Both the position numbers and the translations under genes were made by a program. Below are positions 25,716 to 34,591 of a stretch of DNA of 64,000 nt, one piece after another. The notes under the pieces are model-generated. The model made no database searches, had not been told where the DNA came from, and was given only the letters and a program-made list of their open reading frames with translations. The stretch's first letter is position 1. Each line of letters starts with the position of its first letter. This stretch comes from Candidatus Methylospira mobilis. GTDB lineage: Bacteria > Pseudomonadota > Gammaproteobacteria > Methylococcales > Methylococcaceae. The stretch is from assembly GCF_009498235.1 (NCBI RefSeq), contig NZ_CP044205.1, positions 2,419,389 to 2,483,388 of the forward strand, in the 5' to 3' direction.

Positions 25716-25746
25716 GGATCATCCTCTATGGCATGAGAGACAAACG

Positions 25747-26364
25747 TTAGCGCTGTTGACGGCCGGCGGCTCTTTTGCGGCGCTCTTCACGGTTCTTGCG
25801 CATTTTGTCGACATCGTCGGCAAGATCGGTGAAGGAAATTCGCAAGGTCTGCTGAAAATCAGCGAGCTGACCGCCATGGATTTTTTGCGCTGCGGCGGCC
25901 GCTTCAGCGTTGCCATAGGCGACCTTGCTATTCCAGGTCATCACCCCAGGCAGGTCGCTGCCGACAAGGAAGGTAGCCTTGCCAACCTCGACCAGAGGCT
26001 TTGGATCCACATCCGGCGCATTATCTCCCGCATAAATGACTTTTGGATCAAGCGCAAGATTCAGCGCGAGACTGATCGCGGCGCAGTGTATGGAGCAAAG
26101 CGGATCCGGCAAATCGTTTCCGTAATGGATCAGCATCCTCGAGCTGTGATTGAAACGTCGGTCCATCCCGCAATAGGGACACATCGGGTACTTTTCAATG
26201 TCGTTCACCTCCGGCTTCGGATCGGCCGGCAATTTGGGCAGAAACTGTGCCGGCGTGCCGGCGGTCGACTTGACCATGGACTTGGGCTGGGTCTGAGCGA
26301 AAGCGGGAGCGGCAATACCGATGCCCGCCAGCATGGGAAGTTTCAGCAGTTCGCGTCGTTTCAT
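25747..26364 (-). CDS. NosL-like protein with Tat-type signal
   Basis: The 205-residue protein starts MKRRELLKLPMLAGIGIAAP, a twin-arginine-like signal. A NosL motif follows: CPYCGMDRRFNHSSRM, with further His and Cys in DLPDPLCSIHCAA. The last 20 residues are very basic. It is a second, longer NosL-type protein heading the minus-strand run that continues with the SUMF1-fold gene. Periplasmic copper binding is inferred from the motif. Its partner is not known. Confidence 0.83.
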   Translation of the reverse strand: MKRRELLKLPMLAGIGIAAPAFAQTQPKSMVKSTAGTPAQFLPKLPADPKPEVNDIEKYPMCPYCGMDRRFNHSSRMLIHYGNDLPDPLCSIHCAAISLALNLALDPKVIYAGDNAPDVDPKPLVEVGKATFLVGSDLPGVMTWNSKVAYGNAEAAAAAQKIHGGQLADFQQTLRISFTDLADDVDKMRKNREERRKRAAGRQQR

Positions 26365-26724
26365 AAATTATCTGAATATCCAGGAAGTTATCTTGTGTTC
26401 CATACCCATGCCTTTGCAGCGGATACGTTGCCGGACCGAATAGAGGCTGACCAGGAAGCCAAGTAAAACTCACTACCCTTATTGCAGTCTCACACAAGTA
26501 GACGTACCGCATCGATCAAACCGCCACGTATTTACAAAAAATTGCAAATATTCGGTTTGCATGTCCAAGTGAAATACGCATTGAACTCTTCGATGGACTG
26601 AACGACCAACAGGATTTTGCGCCCGTTCGCAGCGAACGCATCAACCGGCTTGCGTAGAAAAAACAAATGCGGGCGCAAGCCTTCTATGATTTGCTCGCGA
26701 TTGCTTACGCAGAAACGTTCAGGC
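26365..26724. other. 360-base intergenic region downstream of fecR, with a stem-loop
   Basis: No credible gene is present. An inverted repeat, GGCTTGCG (26647-26654) and CGCAAGCC (26674-26681), lies about 45 bases beyond the fecR stop and could form an 8-bp stem. It lacks a T-run on the minus strand. The promoter of the NosL-like gene should be near 26380-26520, but no elements were assigned. Confidence 0.4.
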
Positions 26725-27699
26725 TCAGCTTTTTTTGCCCAGAGGCTTCAGCAGAACTTCATGTTCATTGATACGCTCGACCTTGACCGGCAAGGTGGAG
26801 GTGATGGTGTTAAGAATGGCGTCGAGACTGGCGGTGCGAAACGCGCCGCTGACACGCAGGTTGCGCTGTTTGGCATCGGAAATACGGATGCTGATATCGT
26901 GATAACGTCCGATTTCGCTTAGCACTTCGCTTAAAGGACGATCGTGGAATACCATCCGGCCCTGCCGCCAGGCGGTGAGATCTGCGATTTCCCGGGCAGG
27001 TATCATGGAAAATTCTCCCCGCCGATTATAAGTGATCTGTTGACCCGCAGCCAGATTACAGCTGCCGCGGGCTTCGACCCTGACACGACCTTCCTGGACG
27101 GCGACCAGCACGGTTTCCGGCTGGAGATAAACTTCGAAAGCCGTGCCAATATCCGTGGTGCGCCCTCCCCCGGCCTGTACTTCGAAAGGCCGCTCGCCAT
27201 CGTGCGTCACATTGAAATAAACTTCGCCCCTGACCAACTCCACGCTGCGCCGCCAGCGATTCAAATGGACCTTGATTTCGCTGTCGGTGTTAAGCTCCAG
27301 ACGCGAACCGTCATTGAGAACAACGACCTCGCGCTCGCCTTTAGCAGCGATGTAACGGGTGCCGACGTCGTACCAGCCGCCCAGCCTTAAGACGATCATG
27401 CCGCAAAACAGCAGCAGCGAAGCTGCGGTTGCGAAAATAACAAGCCGTTTTGGTGTAAGCTTGTTCTTCGGCCTGTAGCGTAAAGCATCCTCACGCGCAC
27501 GGAAGCGCTGCGATTTGAACTGCTCCATCCACCGCCACTGCGCTTCGGCCTGCGCGTAGGCTGCGCGGTGCCGGGGGCTTTCCGCCAGCCATCGATTACA
27601 AGCGCGCCGTTCGGCCTCATTACATCCGGGCGCATGCAGACGCACCAGCCACGCGATGGCTTCTTCACGCAGTTTGTCGGTGTCCTCGGGTTGTTCCAC
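26725..27699 (-). CDS. FecR-family anti-sigma/sigma regulator
   Basis: The protein has 324 residues: a cytoplasmic N-terminal domain (EEAIAWLVRLHAPGCNEAER), one membrane helix (LVIFATAASLLLFCGMIVL) and a periplasmic FecR domain with LNDGSRLELNTDSEIKV and ELVRGEVYFNV. A C-terminal STN-binding region (SEVLSEIGRYHDISIRIS) follows. FecR relays the signal from an STN-bearing TonB receptor to an ECF sigma factor. The STN receptor at 4964-7492 is the only such receptor in this window and is a likely partner. The start is GTG 27699, with a weak ribosome site. Confidence 0.92.
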   Translation of the reverse strand: MEQPEDTDKLREEAIAWLVRLHAPGCNEAERRACNRWLAESPRHRAAYAQAEAQWRWMEQFKSQRFRAREDALRYRPKNKLTPKRLVIFATAASLLLFCGMIVLRLGGWYDVGTRYIAAKGEREVVVLNDGSRLELNTDSEIKVHLNRWRRSVELVRGEVYFNVTHDGERPFEVQAGGGRTTDIGTAFEVYLQPETVLVAVQEGRVRVEARGSCNLAAGQQITYNRRGEFSMIPAREIADLTAWRQGRMVFHDRPLSEVLSEIGRYHDISIRISDAKQRNLRVSGAFRTASLDAILNTITSTLPVKVERINEHEVLLKPLGKKS

Positions 27700-27867
27700 T
27701 ATTTTGAAGTTCTAAATTACGGTATGCGCAGTTTAGCGGATTATTAGGTAAGACGCGATAACAGCCCAAAGCCGCCAGCGCCCTGCCGGGAAGGTGCTGA
27801 ATAAAGCTTTCCGTTCAGCGTCCTACCAGATTTTCCTGGGCCAGTCGATGGATTAGCGGCATCTCGC

Positions 27868-28058
27868 GTAACGATTCAGCTATCGGATTCGGTGCCGGGG
27901 GTAAGGCGGTCGATATATACTGAAGCGTATCGCCGCCTATCTCTATCCGCTACGCCATAAATCCATACTGGAGGCTCGGGGTTTGTCTCCGCATCATGGA
28001 CGTTCGACACCCCCAGCCGCTTTGAATCACCCCACATTCGGTGGTACCGAATAGTTAC
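27868..28058. repeat. MITE-like element (copy 1, about 191 bp) between fecI and fecR
   Basis: The segment is bounded by GTAACGATTC (27868-27877) and GAATAGTTAC (28049-28058), which are inverted repeats with one mismatch. Two other segments in the window have the same ends and nearly the same length (53573-53760, 59470-59658). There is no coding frame inside. It lies in the 363-base gap between the sigma and anti-sigma genes, which are normally adjacent, so it probably inserted there and split the operon. Confidence 0.55.
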
Positions 28059-28062
28059 CCTT

Positions 28063-28581
28063 TCACAGGCAATCGACAGACTCTAAATGCTTGGCGATGT
28101 GTTGCGTGGCCTTCATGACATGGCGCTCTGAAGTACGCACGGCAATACCCAGGCGAACGGCGATTTCCGCATGCGATAGTCCTTCTATGCGAAACAGCAC
28201 AAAAGCGTGGCGGCGCACTTCCGGCAACTGATCGAGCAGTTCCGTGAAACGGTCAAGATCACTTTGGGTTTCCCAGCGACGTGCCGGACACATGCTGGTA
28301 TCAGGCAGAGATTCCAGCTCTATGTCAGGTTCCGCAAGTTCGTTTCGCGTGATATGCCGCCGATGCTGATCAACAACGAGGTTTGACGCAATCTGGAACA
28401 GGTACGCGCGAGGGTTCTGTATCGCCATCGGATCGGGACATTGCGACAAACGCAGAAAGGACTCCTGAACGATATCGTCAACATCTGTTTCGCCGGGCCA
28501 GCGGCCGCGTATAAAAGCAGTCATTTCCCGTGCATGGCGAAGGAAAGCGTCATGCAGAAAACAGCGTTTATGGTCGGACAT
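28063..28581 (-). CDS. FecI-type ECF sigma factor
   Basis: The protein has about 172 residues from ATG 28581. Region 2 is seen as VDDIVQESFLRLSQ with PRAYLFQIASNLVVDQHRR. Region 4 is seen as LPEVRRHAFVLFRIEGLSHAEIA, then a helix-turn-helix RTSERHVMKAT. FecI-group factors transcribe TonB receptor genes when the receptor is loaded. FecR lies downstream across a repeat element. Methanobactin operons of other bacteria begin with an equivalent pair (mbnI, mbnR), but here the pair is about 8 kb or more from the receptors. Confidence 0.92.
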   Translation of the reverse strand: MSDHKRCFLHDAFLRHAREMTAFIRGRWPGETDVDDIVQESFLRLSQCPDPMAIQNPRAYLFQIASNLVVDQHRRHITRNELAEPDIELESLPDTSMCPARRWETQSDLDRFTELLDQLPEVRRHAFVLFRIEGLSHAEIAVRLGIAVRTSERHVMKATQHIAKHLESVDCL

Positions 28582-29120
28582 GAGCAGACTTACAGATGAG
28601 TTGAAAGACAACGGAATTACCCTGGACTCAATGAAGGATGACGAAATCCGGGCACGAATACCACCATATCAAGCAATATTCATTCCCAAATAAAACGATT
28701 ATAAATCAATTAACTGATACCATATATAAAAATAGTTGCGGCATATGCCTGATACTGCCACGGAGAAAATACGGCATATGACACACGCAACTCTTTGCCG
28801 CACCGCCCATCTCAATAAACCGCCCTTCGCTCGACGCGAGCATGAGCCTTTATTAGAGCGCCGAAAAAAGAAAACCACATCATTCCGGCATGGATTGCCG
28901 GAAATCAGCGACAAGGACGTTACTTGGACGTTGCATTATCAGTTCGGTGATTCTTTATGCCGGGACGCCTTGAAACAGCACGCTGTATAGAAGGCACCCA
29001 AGAGAGATTCATTCATTACCGGTTTGCGGAACCGCGAACAAAACCTCTTTCGGAAACTTTTTCAGGTGGCTGCCGATTATATCGCCTGCTTTTATATTTC
29101 CGCAGACGGTTTCAGCAACA
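28582..29120. other. 539-base intergenic region with a palindrome
   Basis: No supported gene. The perfect inverted repeat TTCCGGCA (28883-28890) and TGCCGGAA (28896-28903), with a 5-base loop, looks like an extragenic palindromic repeat. Open frames at 28736-28990 and 28957-29157 have no ribosome site or recognisable protein features. Confidence 0.4.
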
Positions 29121-30932
29121 TCAAGCCTTGATGCCGTACTGCGTCATTTTCTTATAAAGCGTCGCTCGCGTTATGCCCAATTGCCTAGCAGCGCGGGTAA
29201 TATTATTTTCCGCGATTTGCAGCGCCGAAAGAATCGCCTTTTTTTCGTGCGCTATCAGACTGCCCGACGCGTAGCGGCTCGACATGCCGTCGTCATCCTC
29301 TGGCGGCACGGGACCGAGAGCCGGCATACAGATCTCAATGCCCTGCGATCCGGTTTCGATTTCCGCTATAAAGTCGCCAGGTAAATGCCGCAGCCCAATA
29401 ACGCCTTCACCGGCAATAATCGCCGCGCAGCGGATCACGTTGGAGAGTTGCCGCACATTCCCAGGCCAGCTATGACGCATGAACAGCGCGATGACTTCAT
29501 CGCCGAGAAAAAGATTGCCGGGAAGGTTGCTGCGCATGATCTCTCTGCGCAATACCTCATCCATCAACGCGCGTTTATCTTCACGGCTACGCAAGGGCGG
29601 CAACACCACCTGCATGCCGTTCAGGCGATAATATAAGTCGCGGCGAAAACGTCCCGCCTTGACGGCCTCGCCGATCGGAACATTGGTTGCGGCAAAAACC
29701 TGCACATCGACTCGCACCGGCGCCGTGGCGCCTACCGGATAAAATTCGGAGTTTTCCAGCACACGCAACAGCGTCGACTGCATGTCCAGACTCATGTCGC
29801 CGATTTCGTCAAGAAACAACACGCCTTTGTCGGCCAGCTGAAACTTGCCGGGCTTGCCTTCGCGCCGCGCGCCGGTAAAACTGCCTGACGCGTAGCCGAA
29901 CAATTCGCTTTCGATCAAGTCACGGGGTATGGACGCGCAGTTGACCGGGATGAAAGGGCCGCTCGCGCGTGGTCCCTGCTCATAAGCCTTGCGCACGAAG
30001 TGCTCCTTGCCGGCCCCGGATTCACCGATAACCAGCACCGGAATACGGTGCTTCTGCAAGCGTACCACGCGTTCCAGGGTTTCGTCTCCGGCCGCGCCTT
30101 CGCAATGGCAAACTTCGGTTGCAACGGCGTTGCTTTGCTGCAAACGCAGGTTCGCGGAAGATGAGGCCGGTTTTTTCGATGCAATCCCGGCGGCTTGCGC
30201 ATCGAGAAAATCGCGCTGTATGCCGCCGCCGACCAAAACGGTCATGGTTTTAAGTATGCCGGGGTCCACGCGCTGATCGCTCAATATACCGAGCCCCCAT
30301 TCCAGTTTGCCGTCAGCCCCGAACAGAGGATAACCTGCCGTGGCGAAAGGATGGAGCAAGCGCAGAAAATGCTCCTCGCCGCAAAATGCAGCCGGCTTCC
30401 CGCATAGTATGGATGAACCGATGCCGTTATTTCCCATCATCTGTTCATTCCAGCTAACCACATGCCGAGTCAGTTGCGACCCGCGGGTATAGTCATCGAA
30501 TGGCCGGCCGAATGTGCTCAGCACCTGACCGCGGCTGTCTGCCAGATACAGCATCAAGCCGTCATTAAGGAATAGCGACGCGACAGCGCGCTGAAAACAC
30601 GCTACCATCCCGGTAGTCGCATCCGGGGCAATGATTTCATCTACGGGATAATGCTGCTTCTTCAACTCCGAAACGGGCACGTCCATGGAAGACGACAATT
30701 GATAATCTTCGATGCAACGTCGCCAGGAGCGCGCTACCTCATCGCGCACCCACTCATCCGGCGCAGGCACCTGCAAGGTCTGCCGCATCCATTCCCACGC
30801 CTGACGCGGACGCTCCAGCAGGTTAAACGTTTTAAGAAAACCGTCCAGATGCGACACCCCTGTTTCGCTCACTGACGGCGAACAATCATCTACCAATGAC
30901 CGCGATACCGGCGATACCTGCATTGAAACCAT
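29121..30932 (-). CDS. Sigma-54-dependent transcriptional activator, AcoR/MmoR type
   Basis: The 603-residue protein has an N-terminal region with ARSWRRCIEDYQL and a GAF-like sensor (about 90-230), then a sigma-54 AAA+ domain and a Fis-type C-terminal helix-turn-helix (NNITRAARQLGITRATLYKK). The AAA+ domain has Walker A GESGAGKE, the sigma-54 loop as GSFTGA rather than GAFTGA, Walker B LFLDEIGDM and an arginine finger region. It is AcoR-like, as MmoR is. It is the only sigma-54 activator in the window and mmoX has a sigma-54 promoter, so it may be MmoR; this is inference. AGAGGG precedes ATG 30932. Confidence 0.9.
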   Translation of the reverse strand: MVSMQVSPVSRSLVDDCSPSVSETGVSHLDGFLKTFNLLERPRQAWEWMRQTLQVPAPDEWVRDEVARSWRRCIEDYQLSSSMDVPVSELKKQHYPVDEIIAPDATTGMVACFQRAVASLFLNDGLMLYLADSRGQVLSTFGRPFDDYTRGSQLTRHVVSWNEQMMGNNGIGSSILCGKPAAFCGEEHFLRLLHPFATAGYPLFGADGKLEWGLGILSDQRVDPGILKTMTVLVGGGIQRDFLDAQAAGIASKKPASSSANLRLQQSNAVATEVCHCEGAAGDETLERVVRLQKHRIPVLVIGESGAGKEHFVRKAYEQGPRASGPFIPVNCASIPRDLIESELFGYASGSFTGARREGKPGKFQLADKGVLFLDEIGDMSLDMQSTLLRVLENSEFYPVGATAPVRVDVQVFAATNVPIGEAVKAGRFRRDLYYRLNGMQVVLPPLRSREDKRALMDEVLRREIMRSNLPGNLFLGDEVIALFMRHSWPGNVRQLSNVIRCAAIIAGEGVIGLRHLPGDFIAEIETGSQGIEICMPALGPVPPEDDDGMSSRYASGSLIAHEKKAILSALQIAENNITRAARQLGITRATLYKKMTQYGIKA

Positions 30933-31425
30933 AACGTACCCTCTAAGCTGTCTTCATGCTCTCCGTGCCAGAACCGCGCTTAATAAAACTTTGACAGGCA
31001 ACGCGCAAGATACTCATCCCTTAGCACTGAAAAACCCTTTCCATGGCATATCAGCATATAGACTGATTACTCCAGTCGCAATGCGGCATATTGACGCATA
31101 AATCAATATCTTAAATTTACTCCAGATATAGTTTAGAACGTTAAATGACACACTCTGCTACGGCATTTAACACAATAAACAGAAGGGAATGACAAAATAC
31201 TTACCAAGAGAACGCAAGCCATGCTATCTGTTTTTTTCTTGTTTTCAACTGAATTTAACAGGTTAAAAACAGTCTGACCATAAAAACACCTTTCGCGCCG
31301 CTTGCTGGCATCATTTGTGTTACATACTAACCTCGTTGGCTTTCGGAAGTACCTTTACTCTGGAAACGCTGTCCGCGATCAAAAATCAATAAAAAAACAA
31401 ACCTGCTCGCCATAAGGAAAAATGG
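30933..31425. promoter_or_regulatory. Divergent control region between the sigma-54 activator and copper-storage genes
   Basis: This 493-base AT-rich region has two symmetric sites sharing the half-site GTTAAA. GTTAAATG (31140-31147) pairs with CATTTAAC (31164-31171), and TTTAAC-AG-GTTAAA spans 31254-31267. They resemble operators for a dimeric regulator acting on one or both divergent genes. No sigma-54 site was accepted here. The RNA start of the csp gene was not located. Confidence 0.45.
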
Positions 31426-31779
31426 ATGACCGACCCCAACCAAAGTTGTATAACTATTTGCCAGGAATGCGTCGTTGCCTGCGAGGCGTGTGTTACCTCA
31501 TGCCTCGCATCCGCCGGCGGCATGAGCGGCTGCGTGTCCTACTGCCGGGACTGCATCGATCTGTGCACGCTCTGCGTTGCCTTTATGGCGCGCGGTTCAA
31601 CATTGAGCGCCGAAGTCTGTAAACTTTGCGCCGCCGCCTGCAAGGTGTGTTCAGAAGAATGCGCCAAGTATGCCGCGAACTGCGAACACTGCCGTCGTTG
31701 CGCCGAAATCTGCGCCAGGTGCGCGGAAGAATGCTCGAAATGCGCGGAGCACTGTGAAAAGTCATCCTGCTGTAAATAA
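31426..31779 (+). CDS. Cytosolic four-helix-bundle copper storage protein (Csp3-like, DUF326)
   Basis: The protein has 117 residues with 26 cysteines, most in CxxC or CxxxC spacing along predicted helices (for example CQECVVACEACVTSC and CRRCAEICARCAEECSKCAE). This is the signature of Csp proteins, which pack many Cu(I) ions in the core of a four-helix bundle. No Tat or Sec signal is present, so it is a cytosolic Csp3 type rather than exported Csp1. ATG 31426 follows AAGGA. It heads a plus-strand run of copper-related genes and is followed by a terminator. Confidence 0.93.
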   Translation: MTDPNQSCITICQECVVACEACVTSCLASAGGMSGCVSYCRDCIDLCTLCVAFMARGSTLSAEVCKLCAAACKVCSEECAKYAANCEHCRRCAEICARCAEECSKCAEHCEKSSCCK

Positions 31780-31791
31780 GGCAGGCGAGTG

Positions 31792-31821
31792 AATGAAACC
31801 GGGCTGCCCGGATTCATTTTT
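31792..31821 (+). terminator. Rho-independent terminator after the copper storage gene
   Basis: A 13-bp stem with one mismatch (AATGAAACCGGGC with GCCCGGATTCATT) is followed by a T-run. It lies 13 bases after the csp stop and 28 bases before the next start. It would end or attenuate transcription so that csp is made in excess of the genes that follow. Confidence 0.75.
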
Positions 31822-31849
31822 GTATATCTTTTAGGAGTATGAGGGAATC

Positions 31850-32920
31850 ATGACCGAACGCCAACAACCATCTACGCCGGCACCGACCAATACAGGTTTT
31901 CGGCTCACCATAGAATTCGACAGCGAAAACCGCGTATTATCGGCCAGCGTAAATGGCAATCAAATCAGCGGAATAGTGCCGGACAATACGCGGGCGATTG
32001 CCAATGCCGGCGCTGAAAGCTGCTGCTCATCGGAAGGACCAGCCCCCATGCCAGTACGTTCCGACGCCGAAAGCTGCTGCTCGGTCGAAATTCCCTCATC
32101 GCGCAGCATCAGTCTGGAAGTATTAAAAAAAGTTTCGGTACAGACCATTATCGCGACTCTCATCGTCGTGCTGCTGCAATATGCGGTCTACCGTACCCAG
32201 TTCCATGACCCCGATTTTGTGAAACGCTATGGCTGGTGGCTGTTCTATCTCGATATCAGCATTATCCCGCTGGTGACCGCCATGGTTTACCTGCGTGCCT
32301 TCCTCTATGAAAAAACCTCGCACATGATGGGCATGATGATCGGCATGACGCTGGGCATGCAGGTCGGCACCATGGTCGGCGCGGTGCTGGGAGCCACCAA
32401 CGGCTTTTTTATCGGTGCGCTGGTCGGCATGCTCAGCGGCGTTTTCGTCGCGATGTACGCGGCCTGGTGCTGCGGCCCGATGGCGGTCATGCACAGCCTG
32501 ATGGGCGGCATCATGGGCGGCACCATGGGCTCTATGATACTGGTCATGATGATGATGGATCATGTATTGATCTTCATGCCGGTATTCACCGTACTGAACA
32601 TCGCCCTGGTCGTGTGGTTTATCTACCTGTACTACAAAGAATGCTGCTGTACGGAAAACCTGCAGCTAGGCAAGCCCGTCAATGGATTCGTACTGACTTC
32701 CGTCAATATCGTCAGCATCGGCCTTATTTCGGCGCTGATGCTTTATGGTCCCAAGGGACCCGGCAGCTGGATGGGCGAGCCGGCGGATATGAGCGCATCG
32801 AATGAAGAATGCATCGACGACGCGGGGAATCCGTTCGAAGCCAAAGCCTGGCAGAAACCCTGCAAGACCAAGGGAGCCTCGCAGATGGCGTGCGGCGCCA
32901 TGATGAACAGCGGCGGCTAG
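31850..32920 (+). CDS. Met/Cys-rich polytopic membrane protein, putative copper handling
   Basis: The 356-residue protein starts with a soluble N-terminal region carrying two repeats, AESCCSSE and AESCCSVE. About seven hydrophobic segments follow that are unusually rich in Met and Gly (HMMGMMIGMTLGMQVGTMVG, MSLMGG-type repeats, VMMMMDH). A further Cys cluster, YYKECCCTEN, and a Cys/Met-rich tail complete it. Glycine-zipper helices lined with Met suggest Cu(I) contacts within the membrane. I do not recognise a named family with a proven function. ATG 31850 has TTTAGGAG upstream. The location next to csp supports a copper role. Confidence 0.75.
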   Translation: MTERQQPSTPAPTNTGFRLTIEFDSENRVLSASVNGNQISGIVPDNTRAIANAGAESCCSSEGPAPMPVRSDAESCCSVEIPSSRSISLEVLKKVSVQTIIATLIVVLLQYAVYRTQFHDPDFVKRYGWWLFYLDISIIPLVTAMVYLRAFLYEKTSHMMGMMIGMTLGMQVGTMVGAVLGATNGFFIGALVGMLSGVFVAMYAAWCCGPMAVMHSLMGGIMGGTMGSMILVMMMMDHVLIFMPVFTVLNIALVVWFIYLYYKECCCTENLQLGKPVNGFVLTSVNIVSIGLISALMLYGPKGPGSWMGEPADMSASNEECIDDAGNPFEAKAWQKPCKTKGASQMACGAMMNSGG

Positions 32921-33053
32921 ACCTTAAGCACTGCGCATTTAAGTACCCCCTCAAAAAACCGAGTTAAACGGCGCTGATTCCGGCTTTCCGGTCAGCGCAC
33001 GAGGGCGTGTATTTGTTTTTTTTCGACGTTTTGTTAAATCAATGGAGAAACGC

Positions 33054-34475
33054 ATGACTACGATAACGGCAAACCCAAATACCGGAATATTTCGCAGGCG
33101 TACCCTGGAGCTTTGCATAGGCCTGACGTTGACGGGTGGACTGACCATGCAGCCCGCCATCGTCGAGGCCAAATCCAAACGCCATCAACCAACCCGGCAG
33201 GAAATCGAACTGGAAGATGAAAACGCCGAATTGCGTAGACAGGTTTCCGAGCTGCAATCCAAACTGAATGCGGCTCCGGCTACAAATGCCTCCGCCACGC
33301 CGTTTGCCGCCACGCCCATCCCCAAAAGCACCGCGCCAGTCACCGCCGCAGCTGCGCCGGCAGCGGCAGCCAACGGCGGCATGGCCTGTGGAGCCAACAT
33401 GGGCGGGATGAAAATGGAGCCCGGCTCCAAATTCCTGATGAATCCGGTCTGGGGCGGTCTGGACATGTTCTGGAACATGCCCAAGGATTCCATCATGATG
33501 AACGTCAAATGGATGCACAATCAGCAAAACGGCCTGGGACAAGGTACCAGCTCCGTACCCGTCAACGTCGCTTCGTCACCCTACAACAAATACATGATGC
33601 CGGGCGCAAGCCAGTCCATGGATATGTTCATGTTCATGCCGATGTGGGGCGTAACCGAAGACATTACGCTGATGGCGATGATCAACTACATGTACATGTC
33701 GATGCCCAGCCAGATGCTGATGGGCAACCCATTGCAAAGCTACAGCATGTCGCCGATGAATACCGGCGGCATCATGGACACCGACTTCGATATCATCTAC
33801 CGCATCAGCCACGATTTTGTCGGCACCTTCCAGGTCAGCGCGCCCACCGGCAGCACCCAGCAGACCTATAACCCGTCAGGCATGGTTGGTTACCAACCAG
33901 GCGCTTGCAAAGGCATGATGAGCGGACCAGGCTGCTGGAACCAGCTAACGTCCTACGGCATGCAGATGGGCGCAGGCGTACCCGGATTGATGCCGGCGCT
34001 GACTTACAACTGGATCAGCGAAGACGCGCAATGGAATCTCGGCGGGCAGGCGTCGTATAACGCCTTTGCCGGCACCAACAACGGCTGGAGTCCCGGCAAC
34101 ATGTTCAAACTGTCGGTCTGGGCGCAACACGAGCTGTTCGACGACTGGACCGTGTGGCTGCGCTCCAATTTCACCGATCAGGCGCAGATCCAGGGCTGCA
34201 GCAACCAGATCAGCGGTATTGCTTACTGCGAAAATCGCAGCCTTACCAATACCTATATGCCGGGATTCAATCCCAGCATGTACGGCGGCAAGGTTGCGAC
34301 TTTATTGCTGGGCTTCAGTTATACCTACGGCATGTTCAACATCGGCGTAGAGGGCGGCATACCCGTTTACCAGAACCTGAACGTCGGAGATAACACAATG
34401 AGCAACGGCCAGCCAATCGGCATGCAGTTGCAAAACGCCTATTATATCAACGCAGGCACTTCTTTTATGTTCTAA
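33054..34475 (+). CDS. Outer-membrane beta-barrel protein with Met-rich N-terminal region
   Basis: The protein has about 473 residues from ATG 33054 (GGAG seven bases before; ATG 33042 is less likely). The N-terminal segment includes a signal-like hydrophobic stretch and a short coiled coil (EIELEDENAELRRQVSELQS). An Ala/Pro linker and many Met residues (MGGMKMEPGSKFLMNP) follow. The rest alternates strands and ends in the aromatic barrel signature TSFMF. It resembles outer-membrane transporter proteins of the phenol-degradation MetA-like group. Met clusters and neighbours suggest copper passage at the outer membrane; this is inference. Confidence 0.72.
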   Translation: MTTITANPNTGIFRRRTLELCIGLTLTGGLTMQPAIVEAKSKRHQPTRQEIELEDENAELRRQVSELQSKLNAAPATNASATPFAATPIPKSTAPVTAAAAPAAAANGGMACGANMGGMKMEPGSKFLMNPVWGGLDMFWNMPKDSIMMNVKWMHNQQNGLGQGTSSVPVNVASSPYNKYMMPGASQSMDMFMFMPMWGVTEDITLMAMINYMYMSMPSQMLMGNPLQSYSMSPMNTGGIMDTDFDIIYRISHDFVGTFQVSAPTGSTQQTYNPSGMVGYQPGACKGMMSGPGCWNQLTSYGMQMGAGVPGLMPALTYNWISEDAQWNLGGQASYNAFAGTNNGWSPGNMFKLSVWAQHELFDDWTVWLRSNFTDQAQIQGCSNQISGIAYCENRSLTNTYMPGFNPSMYGGKVATLLLGFSYTYGMFNIGVEGGIPVYQNLNVGDNTMSNGQPIGMQLQNAYYINAGTSFMF

Positions 34476-34591
34476 AACATAGCGTTGAACCCGTCCTGTG
34501 CATTGCCGGATCGATTCAACGGTAAGCCGTCCGGCTTTATTTCGTTTACAGATATTAGACTGAAACCATTACACACGCTGAGGAGACTGTT

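Noticed and set aside
28736-28990. Plus-strand 84-residue frame between the FecI and activator genes
   Set aside because: Low-complexity, no ribosome site, overlaps a palindromic repeat.
31305-31320. Possible sigma-54 promoter TGGCAT-CATTT-GTGT before csp
   Set aside because: The invariant GC at the -12 element is missing at the required 10-base spacing.
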